Shown here: positions 46,114 to 55,414 of the stretch, piece by piece
Numbering within the stretch: position 1 is the stretch's first letter
Layout of the letters: each line of letters starts with the position of its first letter
DNA from: Meiothermus sp.
GTDB lineage: Bacteria > Deinococcota > Deinococci > Deinococcales > Thermaceae
Direction: 5' to 3'
Assembly (NCBI RefSeq): GCF_026004075.1
Contig: NZ_BPIK01000001.1
Coordinates: 345,501-409,500, forward strand
Length of the DNA: 64,000 nucleotides
Position numbers and translations under genes: made by a program
The notes under the pieces: model-generated
What the model was told of the DNA's origin: nothing
The model's input: only the letters and a program-made list of their open reading frames with translations
The model's database searches: none

Positions 46114-46993
46114 ATTTCACTGGTTCGGCTTCAAAGTGCCGGCTAGGGTTGGTGTATTCCTCCTGGGCGGCGACGAGCTGAATTTCGCGGGTGTTCATCT
46201 GGTGCGTGAGCAGCAGCAGGCTGTACATAGCCGAGACGGCGTGCTCGAGGCTCTGGGCCACGTTGCCGGTCTTGAGGTAGCGGCCTAGAAACAGGGCGGC
46301 AATGGCATCGCCGGTTCCGTTGCGGGGGGGCTCGAGGGGGATGCGGGGGGTGCGCACCAGCCAGGCCCCCTCATCGGCCACAGCAAGGGTTTCGATGATA
46401 TTTTCAGGGGCTCCCTGGCGCAGCAGGCTGGTTACCACCACGATGCGGGGGCCATCTGGGTGCATCCGGGCTCGAGCCATGCGGGCCGCCTCGAGCGCCT
46501 CCGGCAGGGTTTTGCTGGAATGCCCGGTGAGGAGCTCGAGCTCGAACTGGTTGGGGGTGAGGATATCGGCCTGGGGCAGCACCTGGTTTTTGATGATCTC
46601 GGGGATTTCTGGGCGCACAAACAGGCCCCGGCCCTCGTCGCCCATCACTGGATCGCAGCAGAACAGTGCGCTGGGGTTGAGCTGTCGTACCTTGCTCAGA
46701 GCCGACAGAATCGCCTCGGCAGTATCGCCACTGCCCATGTAGCCCGATAGCACCGCGTCGCACTGGCCCAGCACGCCGCGCTCGGCAATGCCCTCCACGA
46801 CTGCTGCCAGATGCTCTGGCGGTAGGATCATGCCCTTCCACTGTCCGTAGCCGGTGTGATTGGAGAACTGCACGGTGTGGATGGCCCAGACCTCGAAGCC
46901 CATGCGTTGCAGTGGAAACACTGCGGCGGCATTGCCGACATGGCCGTAGCTGACCCAGCTCTGGATTGAGAGAATGTTGCGGGGCGGCTGCAT
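46112..46993 (-). CDS. pdxY: Pyridoxal kinase PdxY
   Basis: 293 residues of the ribokinase fold. [13 protein letters not shown] (9-21) and [13 protein letters not shown] (about 113-125) are PdxY/PdxK-type substrate motifs, and the anion-hole motif [17 protein letters not shown] lies near 225-241 with catalytic Asp in GTGD. It phosphorylates pyridoxal to PLP in vitamin B6 salvage. Confidence 0.92.
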   Translation of the reverse strand: MQPPRNILSIQSWVSYGHVGNAAAVFPLQRMGFEVWAIHTVQFSNHTGYGQWKGMILPPEHLAAVVEGIAERGVLGQCDAVLSGYMGSGDTAEAILSALSKVRQLNPSALFCCDPVMGDEGRGLFVRPEIPEIIKNQVLPQADILTPNQFELELLTGHSSKTLPEALEAARMARARMHPDGPRIVVVTSLLRQGAPENIIETLAVADEGAWLVRTPRIPLEPPRNGTGDAIAALFLGRYLKTGNVAQSLEHAVSAMYSLLLLTHQMNTREIQLVAAQEEYTNPSRHFEAEPVK

Positions 46994-47118
46994 GGGGGAA
47001 GTTTATCGCACACCACCCATTACAACGTACCGTGTGTGTCGTTCACAGCGATGGCAATTACTCCCGTGGTGAGGGGTGCGCAGGTACCGAGGCGAACGGG
47101 ATGTGGGATGTCTTGGAC

Positions 47119-48009
47119 TCACCGATTCTCGAGCACCTCGAGGGCCAGGCGGTAGGTCTGGGCATGGCCAGCAACGGTCACCTGTGGGTCGCGATTGTAG
47201 CCGCCGCCCATCACCACCACCAGCGGAAGGTGGGCCTGCTGAACCTTTGCCAGCACCTGCCGATCCCGCTCGGCCAGCCCTTGCAGGCTCAGGCCCAGGC
47301 GCCCGAAGCGGTCGTTTTGCAGCACATCCACCCCGGCGTTGTAGAAAACCAGATCTGGCCGGTGAGCGAAGGCCTGTTCCAGTGCAGGCTCCAACGCTTC
47401 CAGATACGTTGCATCGTTGGTGGCATCCGCCAACCCTATGTCCAGGTTGCTCTCCTCTTTTTTAAGGGGGTAGTTGCGCTCGGCGTGCACCGAAAGGGTA
47501 AAGACGGTGGGGTCGTTCCGAAAAAAAGCCGCTGTGCCATTGCCCTGGTGAGCATCGAGATCCACGATCAGCACCCGGCCATTCCAGCCCTGGGCCCGCA
47601 AGTAAGCAATTGCTACAGCTACATCGTTGAACAGGCAGTAGCCCTCGGCCCGCCCCGGATAGGCGTGGTGGGTTCCTCCGGCCAGGTTGAGGCCCAGGCC
47701 GGTCTGAAGCGCGTCCAGGGTGGCGGCCAGGGTTCCGCCTGCTGCATGCAAGGCCCGGGTGAGCAGGCTCTGGCTCCAGGGCAGCCCCACCTTGTGCGAT
47801 TCCTGCCGGCTGAGCCCTTCCAGCCGAAGCTTTTGCAGGTAGTCCGGGGCGTGGGCCAGGGCCAGGGTCTCCCAGGCGATGGCTGGGGCGGGTTGTACGT
47901 TCAGCTCATTCTGCAGTGCCTCGGCGACCCCGGCGTACTTGTACTTGGGAAAAGGGTGGTAATCGGGAAGCTCGAGGGTGCAGTGAGCGGTGGAGTAGGC
48001 CCGGCGCAT
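47119..48009 (-). CDS. Histone-deacetylase-family (AcuC-like) deacetylase
   Basis: 296 residues. The Zn-deacetylase active site is complete: GGTHHAYPGRAEGYCLFND (about 111-129), the metal ligands in DLDAHQGNGT (about 149-158), the third metal Asp in YNAGVDVLQNDR (about 223-234), and a late GGGYNRD. Bacterial members deacetylate small amides such as acetylpolyamines or acetyl-lysine on enzymes. The substrate here is unknown. A downstream partner is not evident; pdxY lies 125 bp further on. Confidence 0.9.
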   Translation of the reverse strand: MRRAYSTAHCTLELPDYHPFPKYKYAGVAEALQNELNVQPAPAIAWETLALAHAPDYLQKLRLEGLSRQESHKVGLPWSQSLLTRALHAAGGTLAATLDALQTGLGLNLAGGTHHAYPGRAEGYCLFNDVAVAIAYLRAQGWNGRVLIVDLDAHQGNGTAAFFRNDPTVFTLSVHAERNYPLKKEESNLDIGLADATNDATYLEALEPALEQAFAHRPDLVFYNAGVDVLQNDRFGRLGLSLQGLAERDRQVLAKVQQAHLPLVVVMGGGYNRDPQVTVAGHAQTYRLALEVLENR

Positions 48010-48092
48010 CGAGATCAGAATGCCACAAACCCTCGAGGCGCTATGTGGCCTGGGCTTTCAATATCTTTTGCATAACTCGTTGCTACTATGCA

Positions 48093-48230
48093 GTTGCTTG
48101 GCCCTGAGCCACCCCTGCTCAAAAAGGCTCCCATTGGAGCCCCTCAGGGCCAAGCAACCTAACCAAACCGCACATTCGCACCCGTATTTGCCCGACATTA
48201 CGTCCCCCTGCCAAAGGGGGACTTTATTTT
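48093..48230 (+). ncRNA. Candidate small RNA with 16-bp closing stem and intrinsic terminator
   Basis: In the gap between two minus-strand genes the plus strand carries GTTGCTTGGCCCTGAG (48093-48108), which pairs perfectly over 16 bp with CTCAGGGCCAAGCAAC (48143-48158), and an inner hairpin GGCTCC/GGAGCC (48126-48131 and 48136-48141). A single-stranded stretch and a terminator (48202-48230) follow. A -10-like TACTAT at 48084-48089 would start transcription within a few bases of the stem. The RNA would be about 138 nt. No known family recognised. Confidence 0.6.
48202..48230 (+). terminator. Intrinsic terminator of the candidate small RNA
   Basis: GTCCCCC pairs with GGGGGAC across a 7-nt loop, followed by TTTATTTT. 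No T run exists on the other strand, so it does not serve the minus-strand lipoprotein gene next to it. Confidence 0.85.
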
Positions 48231-48250
48231 GGGTACAATTTCGAACCTAC

Positions 48251-48655
48251 TCAAAAATCTATCTCGAGCTTGTAGCGCCCACTTTTGCCCTGCTGGTCGA
48301 GCTCGAGCTTGAAGCGCTCGGCCCCGCGGCGGTACTCGGCCTCGAGTTGGCTGGCCGGGCCTTTGTACTCGAGGCGGGTGCGCACCCAGCCCCGGCTGGC
48401 GAGCCAGTTGTGGAAGAAGGCGTAGACCTGCTCGAGGGAATCGCGGGTCTCGAACTCGGCCTCGCTCGAGCCGCCCCGCTCCTCGCGCTTGAGGGCAACG
48501 CTGCCCGGATAGGGCGGCAGGCCCAGCCGGGCATTCAGCACGAAACCGGAGGTCTGGGGTACGGGCCGCACCGGCGGGGGAGGGGCGGGTTCGGGCCGCA
48601 CGCCCACCACACAGGCCGAAAGCACCAAGGGTAAAAGCCAAAGCAAACCACGCAT
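48251..48655 (-). CDS. Small putative lipoprotein
   Basis: 134 residues. The N-terminus MRGLLWLLPLVLSAC has a lipobox (LSAC, Cys 15), so it is probably lipid-anchored. A Pro-rich linker (about 20-35, PEPAPPPPVRPVP) leads to a charged 95-residue domain with LEQVYAFFHNWLASRGW. The family is not recognised; the domain pattern resembles small envelope proteins that examine a two-point difference in sequence length only loosely, so no function is given. The candidate small RNA terminator lies 21 bp beyond its stop. Confidence 0.7.
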   Translation of the reverse strand: MRGLLWLLPLVLSACVVGVRPEPAPPPPVRPVPQTSGFVLNARLGLPPYPGSVALKREERGGSSEAEFETRDSLEQVYAFFHNWLASRGWVRTRLEYKGPASQLEAEYRRGAERFKLELDQQGKSGRYKLEIDF

Positions 48656-48696
48656 ACCTTAGCTAGCTTAAACCGCTCGGATGAGTAAATTGAGGC

Positions 48697-49101
48697 ATGG
48701 AAATGAAGGTCGGCTATAAAAAGCTGCTCGAGCAGGCCCTGGCCGAGATCGAGACCATCCCGGCAGAGGAGGCCAAAGGCTACCTGGGCCACCCCGACTA
48801 CGTGTTTGTGGACTTGCGGGATATTCGCGAACTCCAGCGCGAGGGCAAGATCCCCGGCGCTTTTCACGCCCCCAGGGGCATGCTGGAGTTCTGGATAGAC
48901 CCCGAAAGCCCCTACCACAAGCCCATCTTCGCCTCGGGTAAAAAGTTCGTGTTTTACTGCGCGGGGGGCTGGCGCTCGGCCCTGGCAGCCCAGACCGCCC
49001 AGCGGATGGGATTGGAGCCGGTCTGCCACATCGAGGGCGGCTTCAAAGCCTGGGCCGAGGCCGGGGGGCCGGTCGAGCGGCTCGAGGGGCCCAAAAATTA
49101 A
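48697..49101 (+). CDS. Rhodanese-domain protein
   Basis: 134 residues, one rhodanese domain. VDLRDIRELQREGKIPGAFHA (split: VDLRDIREL and GKIPGAFHAPRG) marks the family, and the active-site loop is CAGGWRSALAA with Cys 88. It can carry persulfide sulfur, as sulfurtransferase or sulfur relay protein; the partner is unknown. GAGG lies 3 nt before the ATG, and TAAATT overlaps that region. First of a plus-strand run continuing into murE after 19 bp. Confidence 0.92.
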   Translation: MEMKVGYKKLLEQALAEIETIPAEEAKGYLGHPDYVFVDLRDIRELQREGKIPGAFHAPRGMLEFWIDPESPYHKPIFASGKKFVFYCAGGWRSALAAQTAQRMGLEPVCHIEGGFKAWAEAGGPVERLEGPKN

Positions 49102-49120
49102 GCCTAACGGAGCGGCCCGG

Positions 49121-50566
49121 ATGCCAACCTTACGAGAGCTTTTTGGACTGTTCGGCCAGACCGCCCCGGCCCTGGAGGTGCGGGGTGTGACCCACGACTC
49201 GCGCCTGGTGCAGCCGGGTTTTATCTTCGTGGCGATTCCCGGCGTGCCCCTGCCGAGCCGCAAACCTTTCGATGGGCACGACTACATCCCCCAGGCCATC
49301 CAGAACGGGGCGGTGGCGGTGGTGGGGATGCGCGAGCTGCACCTGAACGCGCCCTACCTGCGGGTGGCCGATGCGCGCGCGGCCCTGGCCGATCTGTCGG
49401 CGGCCTTCTGGGGGTATCCGGCGCAACGGCTGGAGCTGCTGGGGGTGACCGGCTCCAAGGGCAAAACCACCGTTGCGGTGCTGCTCCATCACCTGCTGCA
49501 AAAGGCCCGTCCGCCGGTGGGCAGGCTCTCCACGGTGGGGATCAAAATTGGCGAAGAAGAGCTTTTTTTGCCCGGCCACTTCACCACCCCCGAGGCCCCG
49601 CAGGTACAGGAGATGCTGTACCGCTTTGTGCAGGCGGGCTGTCGGCAGGCAGTGCTCGAGGTCAGCAGCCACGCACTGGCGCTGGAGCGGGTGCGGGGGC
49701 TGGAATACCGGGTGGGCGTCTTCACCAACCTCTACGAAGACCACCTCGACCTGCACGGGAGCATGGAGAACTACTTTGCTGAGAAAAAGAAGCTCCTGGA
49801 GCGCTCGAGGTTCGCCGTTGTGAATAGCGACAACCCCTGGACCCAGACCCTGCGGGGCCGCCCCCAGACCTGGAGCTACGGCCAGCAAGGGGACTGGCGG
49901 GCCCAGCACCTGGTGGAAAGCAGTACGGGCCTCGAGTTCGAGGTGGTCTCGCCCATGGGCCGGTTTGCCGTGCAGCTTCCCATGGTGGGCCGCTTCAATG
50001 CCGAGAACGCCCTGGCTGCCATGGCCGCTGCTGCGCAGGTGGGCCTCTCGGTGGGGCAAATCCAGGAGGGCCTGGCCAGTTTTCCCGGCGTGCCGGGCCG
50101 GATGCAGCTCGTGCAGGCCGCGCCCTTTCGGGTGGTGGTGGACTTTGCCCACACCGGGGCCAGCCTCGAGGCCGCCCTCCAGACCCTGCGCCCCACCACC
50201 CAGGGCCGCCTGGTGGTGGTGATCGGGGCCGCTGGGAATCAGGATCCCAGCCGACGCGTGGGCATCGGCCAGGTGGCGGCGCGGCTGGCCGATCTCGCCA
50301 TCTTTACCGAGGAAGACCACCGCACCGAGCCGCTGGAGGCCATTTTGGAGGCCATGGCCCAGGCCCACGGCGACCCCCGCCGCTACATCCTCATCCCCGA
50401 TCGGCGCGAGGCCATCCGCTACGCCATCCGGGAAGCCCAGCCGGGCGATACCCTGCTCTTTAGCGGCAAGGGCCACGAGCGGACGCTCGAGCGGGGCACG
50501 GAGGCCATCCCCTGGAACGAGGTGGACGAGGTGCGCAAGGCCCTGGCGGCGCAACCGGTAGACTGA
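49121..50566 (+). CDS. murE: UDP-N-acetylmuramyl-tripeptide synthetase MurE
   Basis: 481 residues of the Mur ligase fold. The ATP loop GVTGSKGKTT is at 108-117, EVSSHALALERV near 185-196 and the carbamylated-Lys region NLYEDHLDLHGSMENYF near 208-225. In the third domain, where DAP-adding MurE enzymes have DNPR, this one reads TEEDHRTEP (about 396-404). Thermus-group peptidoglycan has L-ornithine at position 3, so an ornithine-adding MurE fits; that is inference. It acts in cytoplasmic peptidoglycan precursor synthesis. Confidence 0.94.
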   Translation: MPTLRELFGLFGQTAPALEVRGVTHDSRLVQPGFIFVAIPGVPLPSRKPFDGHDYIPQAIQNGAVAVVGMRELHLNAPYLRVADARAALADLSAAFWGYPAQRLELLGVTGSKGKTTVAVLLHHLLQKARPPVGRLSTVGIKIGEEELFLPGHFTTPEAPQVQEMLYRFVQAGCRQAVLEVSSHALALERVRGLEYRVGVFTNLYEDHLDLHGSMENYFAEKKKLLERSRFAVVNSDNPWTQTLRGRPQTWSYGQQGDWRAQHLVESSTGLEFEVVSPMGRFAVQLPMVGRFNAENALAAMAAAAQVGLSVGQIQEGLASFPGVPGRMQLVQAAPFRVVVDFAHTGASLEAALQTLRPTTQGRLVVVIGAAGNQDPSRRVGIGQVAARLADLAIFTEEDHRTEPLEAILEAMAQAHGDPRRYILIPDRREAIRYAIREAQPGDTLLFSGKGHERTLERGTEAIPWNEVDEVRKALAAQPVD

Positions 50567-50570
50567 GGCC

Positions 50571-51939
<1,369 letters not shown>

Positions 51940-51984
51940 CCCCGGTCTCATTCATCTTGGGGGCCTTGCGGTAAGGTAAAGGGC

Positions 51985-52746
51985 GTGGCTCGAGCGTTCC
52001 TTGCCCTCTTGGCCCTGCTGGGCCTGGCCCTGGCCCAGCCCTCGGTTCCGGTCTGGGGTTTTCGCATCGTCAACACCTACCCCCACGACCCCCAGGCCTT
52101 CACCCAGGGCCTCATCTACCACAACGGTTTTCTGTACGAGGGCACCGGCCTCTACGGCCAGTCCAGCCTGCGCAAAGTGGAGCTCCAGACTGGGCGGGTG
52201 CTGCAAAGCCGGCCTTTGCCGCAGAAATACTTTGGCGAGGGCATCACCCTCTTCCAGAACCGCTTCTATCAGCTCACCTGGCAGAACCAGGAGGGCTTTA
52301 TCTACGACCTGAACTTCAACCCGGTGGGGCGCTTCACCTACCAGACCGAGGGCTGGGGCCTGACCCACGACGGCCAGCGCCTGATTATGTCGGACGGCTC
52401 GGCCCAGCTATTCTTCCTCAACCCCCGCACCCTCCGGCCCGAGCGCACCCTTACGGTGCGAGCCGGGGGGCAGCCGGTAACCCGGCTGAACGAGCTCGAG
52501 TACATCCAGGGCCGCATCTGGGCCAATGTCTGGCAGACCAGCCGCATCGCCGTTATTAATCCCCAAAGCGGCAACGTGGAGGCCTGGCTCGACCTGGGCG
52601 GGCTTGCGCTCCTGGCCCAGGCCCGTAACCCCAACCCCGACGCCGTGCTCAACGGTATCGCCTACGACAGCCAGAACCGGCGCATCTTCGTCACCGGCAA
52701 GCTCTGGCCCTTCTTGTTCGAGATTGCAGTGGTAAGCAACCCATGA
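51985..52746 (+). CDS. Secreted glutaminyl-peptide cyclotransferase (glutamine cyclotransferase)
   Basis: 253 residues, GTG start. A signal peptide (hydrophobic 4-17, LALAQ) is followed by a beta-propeller with the family pattern: YPHDPQAFTQGLIY (32-45), YEGTGLYGQSSLRKVEL, FGEGITL and ELEYIQGRIWANVWQT. Enzymes of this plant-like type cyclise N-terminal Gln to pyroglutamate. The next gene starts inside its last codons (ATGA-like overlap), so they are coupled. Confidence 0.9.
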   Translation: MARAFLALLALLGLALAQPSVPVWGFRIVNTYPHDPQAFTQGLIYHNGFLYEGTGLYGQSSLRKVELQTGRVLQSRPLPQKYFGEGITLFQNRFYQLTWQNQEGFIYDLNFNPVGRFTYQTEGWGLTHDGQRLIMSDGSAQLFFLNPRTLRPERTLTVRAGGQPVTRLNELEYIQGRIWANVWQTSRIAVINPQSGNVEAWLDLGGLALLAQARNPNPDAVLNGIAYDSQNRRIFVTGKLWPFLFEIAVVSNP

Positions 52747-53270
52747 ACGGCTCTGGACGCCTGCGTGGCTATGGTCTGGGGCTCATTGCCCTGGTGGTGG
52801 CGTTGTCCACCACGGGCTACTTTTGGGCTGGTCAGATTCTGAGCCGTCCGCAAGAGCGGCGCATCCCGCCCATGTCCAGCGCGGTGGTGAGCATTGCGAG
52901 TCCCAAAGGGACGGTGGAACTGCCAGTGTACACGCGCGCCAACCCCCGGGCGCTCGACCTCCTGGCCCGAAAAGCCCATCAGGGCACGCTGTATAGCTTT
53001 TTGCAGCCTCGCGACGATGGCTGGACGGGGCTGGGTCTGGAAAAGCCTGTCTCGGCGGCCTTTTTGGATAGCCGCGGCACCATTCTGGCGATTCTGGACA
53101 TCGAGCCCTGCCCCACGCCCCCCCCAGGCAAAGGCTGCCGCAGCTATGCGCCGGGGGTGGTCTACCGGCAGGTGCTCGAGGTGGGGCGGGGTTGGTTTGC
53201 GCTGAACCAGGTGGGGCCCGGTGCTACGGTTCGTGTGCGAACGCTCGAGGCCACCCCCAACGGCCAGTAG
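52743..53270 (+). CDS. DUF192 domain protein, membrane-anchored
   Basis: 175 residues. One N-terminal membrane helix (about 10-30) anchors an extracytoplasmic domain. The DUF192 pattern is clear: ELPVYTRANP, AAFLDSRGTILAILDIEPC (about 102-120) with a second Cys a few residues on in GKGCRSYAPG, and VLEVGRGWFALNQVGPG. The two Cys could form a disulfide. Function unknown. It overlaps the cyclotransferase gene and ends 4 bp before the convergent SPFH gene. Confidence 0.82.
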   Translation: MNGSGRLRGYGLGLIALVVALSTTGYFWAGQILSRPQERRIPPMSSAVVSIASPKGTVELPVYTRANPRALDLLARKAHQGTLYSFLQPRDDGWTGLGLEKPVSAAFLDSRGTILAILDIEPCPTPPPGKGCRSYAPGVVYRQVLEVGRGWFALNQVGPGATVRVRTLEATPNGQ

Positions 53271-53274
53271 GCGT

Positions 53275-54234
53275 CTACCGTGCGGGCTGCGCCGGCTGGG
53301 CCTGCTGCAGGCTGCGCAGGTCAAGCAGGAAGTTGCCGGTGGTGGGCACCATGATGGTCTGGATGTTGGGGGCCAGCTTCTCGGCCACCGTGAGCTGGAT
53401 GACCTGGGGGCTTTGCCGCAGGGCCTCGCCGCGCAGGCGGATGGCCTGGGCCTCGCCCTCGGCCCGCAGAATGGCGGCGTCGCGCTCGCCCTTGGCCTGT
53501 ACCACGGCCCGCTGAGCGGCGATCTCGGCCTGCTGGCGGCGGTTGATCTCCACCTGCACCTGCTGCTCGGCGGTTTGCTTCTCCTCGATCACCTTGGCCA
53601 CCGAGGGCGGAATGTCAATCCGGCGCAACAGCACCGAGATCAGTTCGATGTGTTGTGCGCCAAGGTCCTCGCGCAGCTCCTTGGTTACGGCGGCCTCGAG
53701 CTGGGTTCGCTGGGTGCTGATGAGTTCGGCGGCGTTGAACAAACCCACCGCGTCGCGCACCTTGCTGCGAATCTGGGGCACGATCAGGGTCTCGAGGTAG
53801 TTCGGCCCCAGGTTGCGGTGAAGCTGGGGGGCCTCCTCGCGCTTGATGCGGTACTGCACGGTGACGTCTACTCCAATGTCCAGCCCCTCCTTGCTGCGGG
53901 CGGTAATGGCGTCCTCGCCGGGGGTGCTGGTACCTGCGGGGGCCGGCCCCTTGGCCAGGGTTACTTCCTTCAGGCGGGCATCGTAAAGGATGACGTTTTG
54001 AATGCCCGGTATCACGATGCGGAAGCCTTCCCCCAGGGGGGCGGGCTGCACGCCGCCAAACACGTTGAACACCACCCCCACATGGCCTGCCGGAACCACC
54101 ACAAAGCTCTGGGAGATGGCCGCTATAGCCAGCCCAACGAGCAGGAGCGGCGCACCCAGCGCCCGCCGCCCCCCGGGCTGCGCAAGCAGGACGATGCCCA
54201 GGATAGCCACCACGATGCCTAAGAGCAGGAACAT
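53275..54234 (-). CDS. SPFH/Band 7 (prohibitin-like) membrane protein
   Basis: 319 residues from the ATG at 54234, preceded by GAGGTGT. Two hydrophobic segments (about 2-18 and 26-42) lead to the Band 7 domain (45-235: VPAGHVGVVFNVFGG, FRIVIPG, and TVQYRIKREEAP). A long Ala/Gln/Glu/Arg helix (about 215-280) of the kind that drives oligomerisation follows. These proteins form large membrane-bound rings that organise membrane proteins or proteases. No NfeD-type partner gene is beside it. Confidence 0.9.
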   Translation of the reverse strand: MFLLLGIVVAILGIVLLAQPGGRRALGAPLLLVGLAIAAISQSFVVVPAGHVGVVFNVFGGVQPAPLGEGFRIVIPGIQNVILYDARLKEVTLAKGPAPAGTSTPGEDAITARSKEGLDIGVDVTVQYRIKREEAPQLHRNLGPNYLETLIVPQIRSKVRDAVGLFNAAELISTQRTQLEAAVTKELREDLGAQHIELISVLLRRIDIPPSVAKVIEEKQTAEQQVQVEINRRQQAEIAAQRAVVQAKGERDAAILRAEGEAQAIRLRGEALRQSPQVIQLTVAEKLAPNIQTIMVPTTGNFLLDLRSLQQAQPAQPAR

Positions 54235-54394
54235 ACACACCTCGCTTTTCTCAGCATACGACCCCAGTATGGTGGATAAAGGGCTGCTTAGGATAGAGGC
54301 AAAGGCCAAAGCCCGGGTGCCCTACCCCTAAGGGCCCCGTGGGAAGCGAAAGTGAGTTTTCGAACAGGAAAATCTTGTTTGTGGCGACGGGTTA

Positions 54395-54430
54395 TTAGAA
54401 GAAGCCCGGCCACAAAGGGGCCAGGGCTTC
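54395..54430 (-). terminator. Hairpin terminator after the FmdB-like gene
   Basis: GAAGCCCGGCC (54401-54411) pairs with GGCC-A-GGGCTTC (54419-54430). On the minus strand it is followed by TTCTTCTAAT. It lies 33 bp past the stop codon. Confidence 0.65.
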
Positions 54431-54462
54431 AGGTTATGTAAGTTTTGAGACCATCCCCGAAA

Positions 54463-54699
54463 CTAATCGGCTGCCGCGCTCCCAGTGTCCTTGCTGCCGG
54501 ACTCGGACTTGCCGTTGGATCCGGCCTTGGAGTCTTTGATGTACCAGCCCGAGCCCTTGAACACCACCGCCGGGGCAAAAATCAGACGCTTAATGGGGGC
54601 GCCGGTCTCGGGGTGATGGGTGTAGGCGGGATCGTGAAAACCCTGCTCGAACTCGTATTGTTCGCCGGTCTCGAGGTTCTGGTAAACGTATCTGGGCAT
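54463..54699 (-). CDS. FmdB-like small protein lacking its zinc cysteines
   Basis: 78 residues from the ATG at 54699, with AGGAG upstream. The N-terminus MPRYVYQNLETGEQYEFEQG follows the FmdB pattern, where MPxYxYxCxxCGxxFE is normal, but the positions of both CxxC pairs are N8/T11 and H29/T32. FKGSGWYIKDSKAG and the Ser/Gly-rich tail are typical of the family. The zinc ribbon is therefore gone while the rest is kept. Function unknown. A strong inverted repeat overlaps its promoter. Confidence 0.8.
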   Translation of the reverse strand: MPRYVYQNLETGEQYEFEQGFHDPAYTHHPETGAPIKRLIFAPAVVFKGSGWYIKDSKAGSNGKSESGSKDTGSAAAD

Positions 54700-54757
54700 A
54701 GCTGACTCCTGTAGGACAAAAGTGTCTCGAGGGGTCACCTCCCTCATCTGTAGGATT

Positions 54758-54784
54758 TTGACAGACAACACCCCCGACTGTCAA
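54758..54784 (-). promoter_or_regulatory. Inverted repeat over the promoter of the FmdB-like gene
   Basis: TTGACAG (54758-54764) and CTGTCAA (54778-54784), a perfect 7-bp repeat with a 13-bp spacer. On the minus strand the TTGACA would be the -35 and CAAAAT the -10 at 18 bp, so the repeat covers the promoter like an operator. The divergent cyclo-ligase gene starts 73 bp away. Confidence 0.5.
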
Positions 54785-54856
54785 CCAAATTCCTGGTGAT
54801 GCCAGCCATAACTTCTGGTCAGCCGATGGGGGCTAGCAGGTGAAATACTAGCTGCT

Positions 54857-55405
54857 ATGAGTAAGGCCGAACTCCGACGCTGGGCCAAAGAGGTGCGCAA
54901 AAACCTTCCCACCGGAACGCTTTCGCAAGAAGTGAACCAACACCTGGCCAGTTTTTTGCAAGAACACCGGGCCCAGCACATCCTGCTCTACAGCGCTTTT
55001 GGCTCCGAGCTCGACCCCGCCGCACTGCAGCGCCTGTACCCCGCTGCCTACTACCTGCCCAGGGCCCGCACCTACCAGCTCGAGGTGCATCCCCTGCCCT
55101 GCCGGCTGGTCAAGCACAAGTACGGCTTCTGGGAGCCGGCCCCCGAGACGCCCAAGGTGGCGCTCGAGGTGCTGGATGCCGTGCTGGTGCCGGGCCTGGC
55201 CTTCGACTCCTGGGGCCACCGGCTGGGCTATGGGCAGGGCTTCTACGACCGCTTTCTAGCGCAACTGCGTCCGCAGACCCTGACCCTGGGGTTGGTGCCG
55301 GAAGCCTTGGTGCTGCCCGAGCTGCCCCACGACCCCTGGGACGTGCCCGTGCAGTTTCTGGCTACCGAGCAAGGGGTTCGCCCGGCGCGCTGTGTCACCC
55401 TGTAG
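54857..55405 (+). CDS. 5-formyltetrahydrofolate cyclo-ligase family protein
   Basis: 182 residues. KAELRRWAKEVRKNL opens the fold, YGFWEPAPET (about 94-103) and the signature GHRLGYGQGFYDRFL (about 124-138) close it. The enzyme converts 5-formyl-THF to methenyl-THF using ATP. It is divergent from the FmdB-like gene and converges on the LysM/M23 gene. Confidence 0.92.
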   Translation: MSKAELRRWAKEVRKNLPTGTLSQEVNQHLASFLQEHRAQHILLYSAFGSELDPAALQRLYPAAYYLPRARTYQLEVHPLPCRLVKHKYGFWEPAPETPKVALEVLDAVLVPGLAFDSWGHRLGYGQGFYDRFLAQLRPQTLTLGLVPEALVLPELPHDPWDVPVQFLATEQGVRPARCVTL

Positions 55406-55414
55406 GCCGCCGGG

